A stretch of 39,122 nucleotides of DNA, taken from an uncultured Porphyromonadaceae bacterium (lineage in GTDB: Bacteria > Bacteroidota > Bacteroidia > Bacteroidales > Muribaculaceae). Made by a program: the position numbers and the translations under genes. Shown piece by piece: positions 1 to 8,003 of the stretch. Under the pieces are notes generated by a model, which saw nothing but the letters and a program-made list of their open reading frames with translations, ran no database searches and had not been told where the DNA came from. The stretch's first letter is position 1. Every line of letters starts with the position of its first letter. The stretch lies in contig CAMEGQ010000016.1 of NCBI GenBank assembly GCA_945916235.1, forward strand, positions 1-39,122, in the 5' to 3' direction.

Positions 1-83
1 TATCTTCGATGTTATAATAAGGTAAATTTAAGCCGCGAAATGAGCAATCCCCCAGCATCTTAATGTGAAAAATCCCTAATTAA

Positions 84-293
84 AGCTTTGTCATCTGTCT
101 TACGGTAGCGCCCACCGATATCGCAACTGAATTGTCGGTTGTATCCCTTACCAAGACTCCGGATAAACAACTCGCTCTGAACTACAAGATTACGCGCGGC
201 GAAAAGATGTCGTACACCTTCCGGCCGCTCCTGCTGCTGATTGTAGACAAAGAGTATGAGCTGCCTGTGGTATTAGAGCCTGTCGGCGAATAG
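84..293 (+). pseudogene. Possible 3' remnant of a gene without a start
   Basis: A stop-free frame of 69 codons runs from just after an in-frame TAA (81-83) to TAG at 291-293. It has no ATG until residue ~35, and its product (ending ...ELPVVLEPVGE) looks like normal protein, not like noise. A second frame open from the window edge ends in TAA at 61-63. This may be the tail of a disrupted upstream gene. I do not recognise the family. It could equally be chance, or a short gene starting at the internal ATG. A strong terminator follows, which fits a gene end. Confidence 0.25.
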
Positions 294-334
294 GTCCGGA
301 GGTCAACAGCAGGCTGCTCTTAGACGGTTTATGC

Positions 335-390
335 ACAAGCGGCTGGCGGAATAGCGATGTAGCTATCCGCCAGCCGCTTGTTTTGGTATT
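335..390 (+). terminator. Rho-independent terminator upstream of the efflux locus
   Basis: A long, almost perfect inverted repeat: the arm at 335-355 (ACAAGCGGCTGGCGGA...) pairs with 361-381, with one bulged A and a ~6-nt loop, followed by TTTTGGTATT. It isolates the downstream pump operon from upstream transcription. The hairpin is nearly symmetrical, so it may also stop transcription arriving from the other side. Confidence 0.8.
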
Positions 391-438
391 CAGGCGAGTG
401 AATCGGGCGCAGAAAACGGATGGGGGCAAACAGGGGGA

Positions 439-490
439 TGTACGGGTGGGGGGTGTACGGAAGCGGACAGGTATCCGAGGGCGGACAGGT
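439..490 (+). promoter_or_regulatory. Candidate upstream activator sites (paired direct repeats)
   Basis: Two pairs of direct repeats lie about 70-120 bases upstream of the predicted sigma-54 start: TGTACGG at 439-445 and 454-460, and GCGGACAGGT at 463-472 and 481-490. NtrC-family activators bind paired upstream sites at such distances and contact sigma-54 polymerase by looping. Assignment to the response regulator encoded at 6666 is an inference. The segment is also G-rich (runs at 422-426, 433-437, 444-446, 448-453). Confidence 0.4.
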
Positions 491-532
491 GGAGAATGAG
501 TGAAGGGGTTGAATGACAGCGTTTTGAGATTC

Positions 533-548
533 TGGCACGGCATTTGCA
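533..548 (+). promoter_or_regulatory. Sigma-54 (RpoN) -24/-12 promoter
   Basis: The sequence TGGCAC-GGCAT-TTGCA matches the sigma-54 consensus TGGCAC-N5-TTGCW exactly, with the invariant GG (534-535) and GC (546-547) separated by 10 bases. Transcription should begin near 559, leaving a ~19-nt leader before the ATG at 578. The operon it drives ends in an NtrC-type activator with an intact GAFTGA loop, which supports the assignment. A weaker sigma-ABfr-like reading (TTTG 523-526, AATATTTG 548-555) overlaps it. Confidence 0.85.
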
Positions 549-577
549 ATATTTGGAAGGCAAAAAACAGAATCAGA

Positions 578-1828
578 ATGGACAAGCAAATACCTGCGGA
601 ACAACGGCGGAAGGAAACCCTGAAGCGCTATATGAAACTGGCCGCCCTGTGTGGCGCGATCGTATGCGTGATTGTGTCGGCGATGTTTATGCTGGGCACC
701 GGCGTAAAACGTTCGGAATTAATGTTCAGCACGGCCGAACGCGGCGACGTCGAGAGCACGGTCTCGGCTTCGGGCCGGATTGTTCCGCTTTATGAGCAGG
801 CGATTGTGTCGCCGGTAGCGACAAGAATTCTTGAGGTGTATTGCAACGAGGGGGACTCGGTGGAGGCCGGAGAGTCACTGCTCCGTCTGGATCTTCTGAC
901 CGCCGAGGCCGATTACCAGCGGGTTGCCGACGAGGTGAGCATGAAGCGCAACGAGCTGGAACAGACGGCTCTTGACAATGCCACTTATCTCACCGACCTG
1001 GAGATGCGTGTGAAGGTGAAGGAGATGTCGCTGAGCCATCTTAAAGTCAATGTGATCAACGAGCGGCGTCTCGACAGCATCGGGAGCGGCACCGGCGACC
1101 GGATACGTCAGGCCGAACTTGCCTATTCCACGGCGCAGCTTGAGCTTGAGCAGTTGCGCAAGCAGCTTGCCAACGAAAAGAAGTCGCATGCGGCGTCATA
1201 CCGCAGTAAGCAGCTCGAAGGCTCGATAAGTTCACGCAATCTGCAGTCGATGATGCGCACTCTCGACGAAGCCCGCATCAAAGCACCGCGCAATGGGATC
1301 GTCACATGGCTCAACAAGAGTCTGGGAGCAAGCATCGGATCGGGTGAGAAGCTGGCGGTGGTGTCTGATCTCAGTCATTTCAAGATTGAGGGTGAGATTC
1401 CCGAGAGCAGCTCGGGCAAGCTGGCCGTAGGATCGCCGGTCAATGTGAAAATCAACCGCGACATAATGCGCGGGCGTATCAGTACGATTTCGCCGCAGAG
1501 CACCGAAGGGATGGTGTCGTTCACCGTAATACTGGAAGATGACAGCAACAGCCTGCTCCGTTCGGGGCTTCGCGTAAGCCTGAATGTGGTCTACGACGTG
1601 CACGAATCAGCCGTGCGCATAGCCAACGGCTCATATTACCAGGGGCCGGGCACATACCGCCTGTTTGTCCTGTCGTCCGACAATCGTCTTGAAAAGCGTC
1701 AGATCACTCTTGGCGACAGCAACTTCGACTTTGTGGAGGTCACCGGCGGCCTTGAGCCGGGAGAGCAGGCGGTAATCTCCGACATGAGCGCCTACCAGAA
1801 CAATAACTCACTGAAAATTAAAAACTAA
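578..1828 (+). CDS. HlyD/MacA-type periplasmic adaptor (membrane fusion protein) of an ABC export system
   Basis: A 416-residue adaptor that should link an inner-membrane ABC pump to a TolC-like outer-membrane channel. After a short basic N-terminus (MDKQIPAEQRRK) there is one membrane segment (~residues 20-40). A barrel-sandwich/lipoyl half follows (ESTVSASGRIVPLYEQAIVSPV, GDSVEAGESLLRLD), then a coiled-coil hairpin (~90-215), the second lipoyl half (EARIKAPRNGIVTWL) and beta-barrel and membrane-proximal domains. The ATG at 578 is preferred over an upstream GTG/ATG-type extension to 500, because the sigma-54 start site (~559) lies inside that extension. It is the first gene of the pump operon; the next gene begins 14 bases after its stop. 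The substrate cannot be read from the sequence. Confidence 0.93.
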   Translation: MDKQIPAEQRRKETLKRYMKLAALCGAIVCVIVSAMFMLGTGVKRSELMFSTAERGDVESTVSASGRIVPLYEQAIVSPVATRILEVYCNEGDSVEAGESLLRLDLLTAEADYQRVADEVSMKRNELEQTALDNATYLTDLEMRVKVKEMSLSHLKVNVINERRLDSIGSGTGDRIRQAELAYSTAQLELEQLRKQLANEKKSHAASYRSKQLEGSISSRNLQSMMRTLDEARIKAPRNGIVTWLNKSLGASIGSGEKLAVVSDLSHFKIEGEIPESSSGKLAVGSPVNVKINRDIMRGRISTISPQSTEGMVSFTVILEDDSNSLLRSGLRVSLNVVYDVHESAVRIANGSYYQGPGTYRLFVLSSDNRLEKRQITLGDSNFDFVEVTGGLEPGEQAVISDMSAYQNNNSLKIKN

Positions 1829-1842
1829 ACCCAATATTACTA

Positions 1843-2517
1843 ATGGCAATTATCACTTTAACCAACGTAAACAAGGTCTACCGCACGGAAGACGTCGAGA
1901 CCCTCGCGGTCGAGAACGTGAACATCGAGATTCAACAGGGAGAATTTGTCAGCATCATGGGTCCGTCGGGATGTGGCAAATCCACGCTTCTGAACATCAC
2001 GGGGCTGCTCGACAAGCCTACGTCCGGCATGGTCAGCATCATGGGGCAGACCACTGATAAGATGAGCGACAAGACGCTGTCGGAGTTCCGCAACCGGAAT
2101 CTGGGCTTTGTGTTCCAGAGTTTCCACCTCATCCCCTCGCTCAATGTCGCCGCCAACGTAGAGCTTCCGCTCACCTACCGCCACGGCCTAAGCGCCGGCG
2201 AGCGCCGCGAAAAGGTCAGGCAGGTGCTTGAACGCGTAGGGCTCGGCCACCGCATGCGCCATCTCCCCTCGCAGCTTTCCGGCGGCCAGTGTCAGCGTGT
2301 GGCCATAGCCCGCGCCATAATCGGCGACCCGGGCATCATACTCGCCGATGAGCCCACGGGCAACCTCGACTCGAAGATGGGTGCCGAAGTGATGGACATC
2401 CTCCACACCCTTAACAAGGAAGACGGACGCACCATTGTGATGGTGACCCACAATGAACAGCAGGCCCTGACCACCGACCGCATAATCCGATTCTTTGACG
2501 GCCGCCAGGTGGAATAA
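1843..2517 (+). CDS. ABC transporter ATP-binding protein, MacB/LolD type
   Basis: A 224-residue ATPase subunit energising the pump formed with the two permeases that follow. Visible motifs are Walker A GPSGCGKST (~residues 40-48), Q-loop region FVFQSFHLIPSLN, signature LSGGQCQRVAIARA, Walker B IILADEPTGNLDS and the switch histidine in MVTHNEQ. The length and the TGNLDS sequence are typical of the MacB/LolD/FtsE subfamily, which couples to FtsX-fold permeases and acts by mechanotransmission instead of classical transmembrane import. It follows the adaptor by 14 bases and precedes the first permease by 27, so co-transcription is very likely. Subunits of this type cannot be told apart (macrolide, lipoprotein, peptide export) without context. 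Confidence 0.96.
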   Translation: MAIITLTNVNKVYRTEDVETLAVENVNIEIQQGEFVSIMGPSGCGKSTLLNITGLLDKPTSGMVSIMGQTTDKMSDKTLSEFRNRNLGFVFQSFHLIPSLNVAANVELPLTYRHGLSAGERREKVRQVLERVGLGHRMRHLPSQLSGGQCQRVAIARAIIGDPGIILADEPTGNLDSKMGAEVMDILHTLNKEDGRTIVMVTHNEQQALTTDRIIRFFDGRQVE

Positions 2518-2544
2518 GTCAGACTCTTAAAAAACCGCACTGTT

Positions 2545-3807
2545 ATGAATTATCTACAGCAGATATATTACGAAATGAAACATCAGAAGATGATGACGTG
2601 GGTGTCGATAAGCGGCACAGCGCTCGCAATCTTTCTGGTGATGGTGGTGGTGATTGCCGAAAGCATTTATACGGTAGAAGTGCAGCCGGAGACAAAGCGC
2701 AGCCGGATTCTCTACGGCATGGGGCTGCATCTGCAAGGCAAAAACGACAGCTCGACAATGGGGCTCAGCTACGAAGCGGCGAAGGATCTCTATGAAGGGC
2801 TCGACAATGTGGAGACAATCTCATACGTAAACATGACGCCCGGAGCCAATGTGCGCGTCCCCGGGGGAGTCACCTCTACTCTGGCCAATAAGGTCACAGA
2901 TTCGAACATCTGGAAGATTTACGACTATACATTCATCGACGGCCGCCCGTACACCGAAGCTGAGGCAGAGTCCAAGGCCCGCGTAGCCGTGCTTACGCGC
3001 TCATCGGCACGCAAGCTATTCAAGGAAGAGAAAGTAGCGGGCCGCCAGATCGAGGTTAACACCCGTCCGTATACCGTGGTCGGCGTAATCGAGGATCCCA
3101 AGCCGGTACTGACCCAGAGCTTTACCGAGATTCTCCGTCCGTTCAATCCCGCCACCTTAAAGGACTTTGACGACGGCCGCTGGTTCGGCGATCTCTGCGT
3201 TGTAATCCTCGCACGCGAAGGCGCCGACATCGCCGGCATAAAAAATCAGGTGAAGCAGCGCTACAAGAGTCTTCAGACCATAGTCTCCAAAGAGCAGAAT
3301 TCCAAGGTAATATACCATCAGCAGCCTTTCACCTCGCGCGACATGGCCATAGGCGTCGACGGCAGCAACACCGACCCTCAGACAGAGAGTCACGACAGCC
3401 GAAACGCCATAATCCTGACAATTCTGATATTGCTCCCGGCCATAAATCTGAGCAGCATGACCCGCAGCCGCCTGCGCCATCGCGTCACAGAGATCGGCGT
3501 GCGCCGGGCTTTTGGTGCCAGCCGCAGCTCAATCATACGCCAGATTCTTGGCGAAAACTTCATAATCACCCTGTTAGGCGGCATCATAGGTCTGACGCTG
3601 AGCTTCGCATTCATGGCGCTGGGGTCACAAATGCTTTTCGAGTTCGGCGACTCGGCCAGCAGCCCCGACCTATCCATGATATTCAGTTGGAAGATTTTCT
3701 TCAGCGCCTTTGTGATCTGCTTTGTGCTCAATCTAATCAGCGCCACAGTGCCGGCCTGGAAAGCATCTAAAGTCCAACCCGCAGCCGCTATAGCAGGCTC
3801 ACGCTAA
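2545..3807 (+). CDS. MacB/FtsX-family ABC permease, first of two
   Basis: A 420-residue permease with the MacB architecture: an N-terminal membrane helix (~residues 20-42), a large periplasmic MacB_PCD-like domain (~45-285), then three C-terminal helices of the FtsX core (~288-306, ~333-355, ~375-400). The sequence MTRSRLRHRVTEIGVRRAFGAS between the helices is the conserved cytoplasmic coupling segment of FtsX/MacB permeases that contacts the ATPase. The C-terminus ATVPAWKASKVQPAAAI is the usual FtsX-family end. The next gene, a diverged second permease, starts 11 bases downstream, so the transporter is probably a heterodimer of two half-permeases. Confidence 0.93.
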   Translation: MNYLQQIYYEMKHQKMMTWVSISGTALAIFLVMVVVIAESIYTVEVQPETKRSRILYGMGLHLQGKNDSSTMGLSYEAAKDLYEGLDNVETISYVNMTPGANVRVPGGVTSTLANKVTDSNIWKIYDYTFIDGRPYTEAEAESKARVAVLTRSSARKLFKEEKVAGRQIEVNTRPYTVVGVIEDPKPVLTQSFTEILRPFNPATLKDFDDGRWFGDLCVVILAREGADIAGIKNQVKQRYKSLQTIVSKEQNSKVIYHQQPFTSRDMAIGVDGSNTDPQTESHDSRNAIILTILILLPAINLSSMTRSRLRHRVTEIGVRRAFGASRSSIIRQILGENFIITLLGGIIGLTLSFAFMALGSQMLFEFGDSASSPDLSMIFSWKIFFSAFVICFVLNLISATVPAWKASKVQPAAAIAGSR

Positions 3808-3818
3808 AACTTACAGAC

Positions 3819-5039
3819 ATGAAAAGACATATATTGACACAGATAAAAAACGACTGGCGCGAGAATGTATGGTTCGTTATCGAACTTATGGTAGTGTTTC
3901 TTGTGGTTTGGGCTATGTTATCGATTCTGTACATGGTCAACAAAGGGCTGATGCTGCCGCGCGGCTTCGATCCGGAGAATGTCTATGTGGCCAACACCAA
4001 CTGGGTTCCCTCCGACAGCCCCCACCATATAGCCACCGACCAAGGCGACAGCCGCGATCTGGGCGATCTGGTGAGCCGCATAGCAGAGAATGAGCATGTG
4101 GAATCAGCCGCTGTGGCCTCCTCGATACCATACAATTTCAATTACAACGGCCGGATGATATTTCTTGCCGATGAGGCCGACTCAATAGGATATCTGGGCA
4201 ACGTCCGCTCATGCACTCCCGATTTTGTCAACGTCCTGCAGATTAAAAGCCGCACCGGATCCACCCGTGAGCAACTGAAAGAGATGCTGGCAAGGGGGGA
4301 GATACTGATTTCTGACAACGCTGAATACAGCGCCTCGGGAGCCGACCCCTTTGAGCTCAAGGGGGAAAAGGTGATTTTCGGCAATGATTCCACCCATACC
4401 TATCGCGTGGGGGATGTGATTGAAAAAGTACGCCGAAACGACTACGAAGACTCCTATGCCGGCTCCATCATCATGGCCGAATTGCCCAACGAGCTTTACG
4501 GCGATGTGATCATCCGCATAAAGCCCGGCCACGAAGCGGCTTTCATCAACGATTTCGACAATAAAGCCGAGCTGCGCGGTCAGCGTAACATCTACCTGAC
4601 CGACCTGCTCCCCATGAGCACCCTTCGCGCATCGAATCAGCGGTCGATAGTGATTGCCAACCGCACGATGATACTCATCATCTGCTTTATGCTCCTGACG
4701 GTATTTTTGGGATTGCTCGGATCGTTCTGGTTCAGAATGCAGCAGCGCGTGGGCGAGATAGCCATCAGGAAAGTATGCGGAGCGACCCGCCGGGATGTGT
4801 TCCGCAGGGTTATCACCGAGGGGATGATACTGCTGCTGATAGCCGTCGTGCCGGCTTCGGCATGCGTCTGGCCGTTTGCCACCGACCTCAGAGAGATGAC
4901 GGAAGAAAGCCTCTGGGTGCTCGTGGTGACCGAACTGATAGCCTTGGCCATAGTGGCAGCTGGCGTAGCCGTAAGCCTGTGGTATCCGGCGCGACGCGCC
5001 ATGAGCGTAGAGCCGGCGGTCGCCATCAAGGCCGAATAA
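3819..5039 (+). CDS. MacB/FtsX-family ABC permease, second of two
   Basis: A 406-residue partner of the preceding permease with the same plan: an N-terminal helix (~residues 18-40), a periplasmic domain to ~280, and three FtsX-core helices (~283-305, ~333-352, ~362-385). The coupling motif is RMQQRVGEIAIRKVCGATRR and the end is LWYPARRAMSVEPAVAIKAE. It is divergent from the first copy rather than a recent duplicate, as expected for an obligate heterodimer. Bacteroidota commonly encode such permease pairs beside an adaptor and a TolC protein. The gene ends 88 bases before the TolC-like gene. Confidence 0.93.
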   Translation: MKRHILTQIKNDWRENVWFVIELMVVFLVVWAMLSILYMVNKGLMLPRGFDPENVYVANTNWVPSDSPHHIATDQGDSRDLGDLVSRIAENEHVESAAVASSIPYNFNYNGRMIFLADEADSIGYLGNVRSCTPDFVNVLQIKSRTGSTREQLKEMLARGEILISDNAEYSASGADPFELKGEKVIFGNDSTHTYRVGDVIEKVRRNDYEDSYAGSIIMAELPNELYGDVIIRIKPGHEAAFINDFDNKAELRGQRNIYLTDLLPMSTLRASNQRSIVIANRTMILIICFMLLTVFLGLLGSFWFRMQQRVGEIAIRKVCGATRRDVFRRVITEGMILLLIAVVPASACVWPFATDLREMTEESLWVLVVTELIALAIVAAGVAVSLWYPARRAMSVEPAVAIKAE

Positions 5040-5127
5040 GCCCGTGTCATAACGGATTTGAAATGAGCGTATCGGGATTTTGCCGGTGAAACCTGCACAT
5101 TTCCAGCCGGATACTCAAACATTTAGC

Positions 5128-6615
5128 ATGAACTCCATGATCAGATGTATTATATCATTGTTTGTGGCCATTGCGGCCACAACCGTATCCCTCGCCCGGG
5201 AGGCGACAGTGCTCTCCCTGTCGCTTCCTGAGGTAATGGCCAGAGCGAGAAAGAACAGCGTTGACGCCGAGGTGGCTCTCAACCAGCTCAAAAGCTCCTA
5301 CTGGGCCTACCGCAGCTATCGCGCGGAACTTCTTCCCGAAGTGTCGTTCAACGCCACTCTCCCGGCCTATCGCAAGCAGTACAGCTCATATATGGAGAGC
5401 AACGGCAGCTTCAGCTTCGTGCCCAACAACTATCTGCAGATGAACGGAGAGCTGTCTGTAAGCCAGAACATCTGGCTTACAGGCGGCAAAATCGCGGTCA
5501 ACTCATCGCTCGACTTCTTGCGGCAGCTCGACGGCGCCCCCTACAACCGCTACCTGTCGATCCCTGTGGCCGTGACCCTGACGCAGCCCATTTTCGGGGT
5601 AAACGCAATGAAATGGGACCGCAAGATTGAGCCTGTGCGCTACAATGAAGCCAAGGCTAATTTCCTGAGCGCCACCGAAGATGTGGCTCTCACGGCCATA
5701 AACCTGTATTTCTCGCTGCTCATGGCCCAGGAAAACCATGAGATCGCCGTAAAGAATCTCGAGAACTCGGAGCGGCTCTACGAAGTGGCGAAAATGAAGC
5801 GCGAGATGGGGCAGATAAGCCAGAACGATCTGCTCCAGATGGAGCTCAACCTGCTGAATGCCCGCACCGATATGACCGACTGCGAAAGCGACCTCAAGAG
5901 CAATGTGTTCGCTCTGCGCTCTTTTCTCGACTACGGCGAGAATGTGGAAATCAAGCCTGTGATCCCTCTGGATGTGCCGCGCGTGGAGATAAGCTATGCC
6001 GATGCGCTCGACAAAGCTCTGACCAACAACCAGTTTGCCAAGAAGATGCTGCGTCTGCAGCTTGAGGCCGACTATGAGGTGGCGAAAGCCAAGGGTGCAC
6101 AGCGGGAGATTAACATGTTCATGCAGTTTGGCTACACCGGCACCGACCGCACGCTTCCGAGCAGCTACTCCAACCTGCGCGGCAACCAGATAGTGGAGGT
6201 AGGCTTCCAGATTCCGCTCGTCGACTGGGGGCACCGCAAAGGGAAGGTGAAGGTGGCCGAAAGCAACCGCAGGCTCATAGCGAGCCAGGTACGGCAGGAG
6301 AATATGAATTTCAGCCAGAACCTCTTCATTCTGGTGGAGCGATACAGCAATCAGCTGCGTCAGCTCGAGACCGCCCGACGGGCCGACGAGATAGCGCAGC
6401 GGCGGTACGCCACCAATGTCGAGACTTTCCTGATTGGCAAGATCTCCACCCTCGACCTTAACGACTCGCGGGTAAAAAAAGACGAGGCTCGGCGCGAGTA
6501 CATCAATGAACTTTATATGTTCTGGAACTACTACTATCAGATACGCAGCCTGACGCTCTGGGACTATGAGAAGAACACCGGCATAGATGCCGATTTCGAC
6601 GCCCTGATGCGCTGA
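5128..6615 (+). CDS. TolC-family outer membrane efflux protein
   Basis: A 495-residue outer-membrane channel subunit. It begins with a signal peptide (MNSMIRCIISLFVAIAATT..., predicted cleavage after SLA near residue 23), followed by two repeated OEP halves rich in long amphipathic helices (for example ~190-270 and ~385-460) and strand-forming segments such as YLQMNGELSVSQNIW. The frame extends 16 codons further upstream, but starting at 5128 places the hydrophobic signal at the very N-terminus; ATG 5137 is an alternative. It completes a tripartite envelope-spanning pump with the adaptor and ABC genes before it. The two-component genes begin 50 bases after its stop. Confidence 0.92.
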   Translation: MNSMIRCIISLFVAIAATTVSLAREATVLSLSLPEVMARARKNSVDAEVALNQLKSSYWAYRSYRAELLPEVSFNATLPAYRKQYSSYMESNGSFSFVPNNYLQMNGELSVSQNIWLTGGKIAVNSSLDFLRQLDGAPYNRYLSIPVAVTLTQPIFGVNAMKWDRKIEPVRYNEAKANFLSATEDVALTAINLYFSLLMAQENHEIAVKNLENSERLYEVAKMKREMGQISQNDLLQMELNLLNARTDMTDCESDLKSNVFALRSFLDYGENVEIKPVIPLDVPRVEISYADALDKALTNNQFAKKMLRLQLEADYEVAKAKGAQREINMFMQFGYTGTDRTLPSSYSNLRGNQIVEVGFQIPLVDWGHRKGKVKVAESNRRLIASQVRQENMNFSQNLFILVERYSNQLRQLETARRADEIAQRRYATNVETFLIGKISTLDLNDSRVKKDEARREYINELYMFWNYYYQIRSLTLWDYEKNTGIDADFDALMR

Positions 6616-6653
6616 AAGGACCGCAATATGATTAGTGGCAAACGGATTTTTTG

Positions 6654-6661
6654 TAATTTTG
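6654..6661 (+). promoter_or_regulatory. Housekeeping -7 element for the two-component genes
   Basis: TAATTTTG matches the Bacteroidota -7 box TAnnTTTG and ends only 4 bases before the ATG at 6666. No convincing TTTG -33 box is found 19-21 bases upstream (6632-6635 reads TTAG). If it is used, transcription would start at or within the start codon, giving a leaderless message and basal expression of the regulator independent of sigma-54. Confidence 0.4.
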
Positions 6662-6665
6662 CGAT

Positions 6666-7991
6666 ATGATACTTATTGTCGACGATGACAGCACCATAAG
6701 GATGTCGCTGGGGCTACTGCTCAAGCGCGCCGGTTATGAGGTGGACTCTGCAGCGGATCCCGACGAGGCTCTTGCCAGGATTCGCTCCAATGTCTACGAC
6801 CTTATCCTTATGGACATGAACTACAGCCGCTCGACCTCGGGCAGCGAGGGGATAGCGCTGCTGATGAAGGCCAAGATCTTTCAGCCCGATACGCCCGTAA
6901 TCCTCATTACGGCCTGGGGCAGCATCGATTTAGCCGTGGAGGGGATGAGAGCCGGAGCTTACGATTTCGTATCCAAACCCTGGGACAATCAGACTCTGCT
7001 CCAGCGCATAAGCACGGCGCTTAGCCTTAACGGACGCGAGGAGACCCGGCAGAAAACGGACTTTGACCGCGGAGGCATCATCGGCAACAATAAGTCGCTG
7101 CTTGAACTGCTGCAAACCGTGGAGCGGATTGCCCCCACGGATGCTCCGGTGTTGATTCTCGGGGAGAACGGCACAGGCAAGGAGATGATAGCCAACGCCA
7201 TCCATATCAACAGCAAGCGAAAAGGGCAGCCGTTCGTGATGGTGAATCTGGGAGGCATCTCGCAATCGCTTTTCGAGAGCGAGATGTTCGGGCACGCCAA
7301 GGGAGCGTTCACCGGCGCCGTGGGAGCGCGCAAAGGGCGCTTCGAATTGGCCGACAAGGGGACCATATTCCTCGACGAGATCGGAGACCTCGACATGAGC
7401 TGCCAGGTGAAGCTGCTGCGTGTGCTCCAGCAGCACACGTTCGAGCCGCTGGGCGAAAGCCGGCCAAAGAAGGTGGATATCCGGGTGGTATGCGCCACGA
7501 ACGCGCCGCTGAGCGAGATGGTGGCGCAGCGCACATTCCGCGAGGATCTCTTTTACCGCATCAACCTCATCACCCTGCGGGTGCCGTCGCTGCGCGAACG
7601 GCGCGACGACATCCCCGCGCTCGTACGCCACTTTATCGCGCGGGCAGCGGCTCCGCTGGCCACCGGAATTCCTGAAATATCCTCCGAAGCGATGGAATAC
7701 CTTTGCCGCCTGTCATATCCGGGCAATATCCGTCAGCTCAAAAACATGGTGGAGCGCGCTGTGCTCATCGGAGGCAAAACGATTGAGAAAAGCGTATTTG
7801 AGCAGACTGAAGGCGCCTCCGAAGTGGAGCGCGGAATCCCCTCCGGACTCACCATCGACAATATGGAGAAGGCTGCCATCACCGAAGCGCTCGCAAAGTC
7901 GGACGGGAACCTGTCGCAGGCCTCGCGCATGCTCGGCCTTACACGTCAGGCTCTTTACCGGCGGCTTGAAAAATACGGAATCCCCCATTAG
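6666..7991 (+). CDS. NtrC-family sigma-54-dependent response regulator
   Basis: A 441-residue activator with three domains. The receiver (1-~120) has acidic pocket D6-D8, phospho-acceptor D50, T82 and K104. The AAA+ domain (~136-365) has Walker A GENGTGKE (166-173), the sigma-54-contacting GAFTGA loop (213-218), Walker B TIFLDE (233-238) and an arginine-rich second region of homology. A Fis-type helix-turn-helix closes the protein (~398-441, NLSQASRMLGLTRQALYRRL). All residues needed for ATP-driven opening of sigma-54 polymerase are present, so it should be functional. The sensor kinase starts 12 bases downstream. The clear target is the sigma-54 promoter at 533 in front of the pump operon; binding itself is inferred. 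Confidence 0.96.
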   Translation: MILIVDDDSTIRMSLGLLLKRAGYEVDSAADPDEALARIRSNVYDLILMDMNYSRSTSGSEGIALLMKAKIFQPDTPVILITAWGSIDLAVEGMRAGAYDFVSKPWDNQTLLQRISTALSLNGREETRQKTDFDRGGIIGNNKSLLELLQTVERIAPTDAPVLILGENGTGKEMIANAIHINSKRKGQPFVMVNLGGISQSLFESEMFGHAKGAFTGAVGARKGRFELADKGTIFLDEIGDLDMSCQVKLLRVLQQHTFEPLGESRPKKVDIRVVCATNAPLSEMVAQRTFREDLFYRINLITLRVPSLRERRDDIPALVRHFIARAAAPLATGIPEISSEAMEYLCRLSYPGNIRQLKNMVERAVLIGGKTIEKSVFEQTEGASEVERGIPSGLTIDNMEKAAITEALAKSDGNLSQASRMLGLTRQALYRRLEKYGIPH

Positions 7992-8003
7992 AGCCTCCCG
8001 AAG

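Noticed and set aside
1-63. Edge-open frame ending in TAA at 61-63 as a gene tail
   Set aside because: Only 20 codons are visible and no family is recognisable; it cannot be told from chance.
523-555. Sigma-ABfr-like promoter (TTTG-N21-AATATTTG) for the efflux operon
   Set aside because: The -7 box mismatches and the spacer is long, while the overlapping sigma-54 element is perfect and backed by the linked activator.
500-577. Upstream extension of the efflux adaptor to position 500
   Set aside because: The extension contains the sigma-54 promoter and the predicted transcription start, and its codons (FWHGICNIW...) do not resemble a MacA-type N-terminus.
6637-6660. Second sigma-54 site before the response regulator (begins TGGCA)
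   Set aside because: The GC expected 10 bases after GG is missing (TT instead), so the invariant spacing rule fails.
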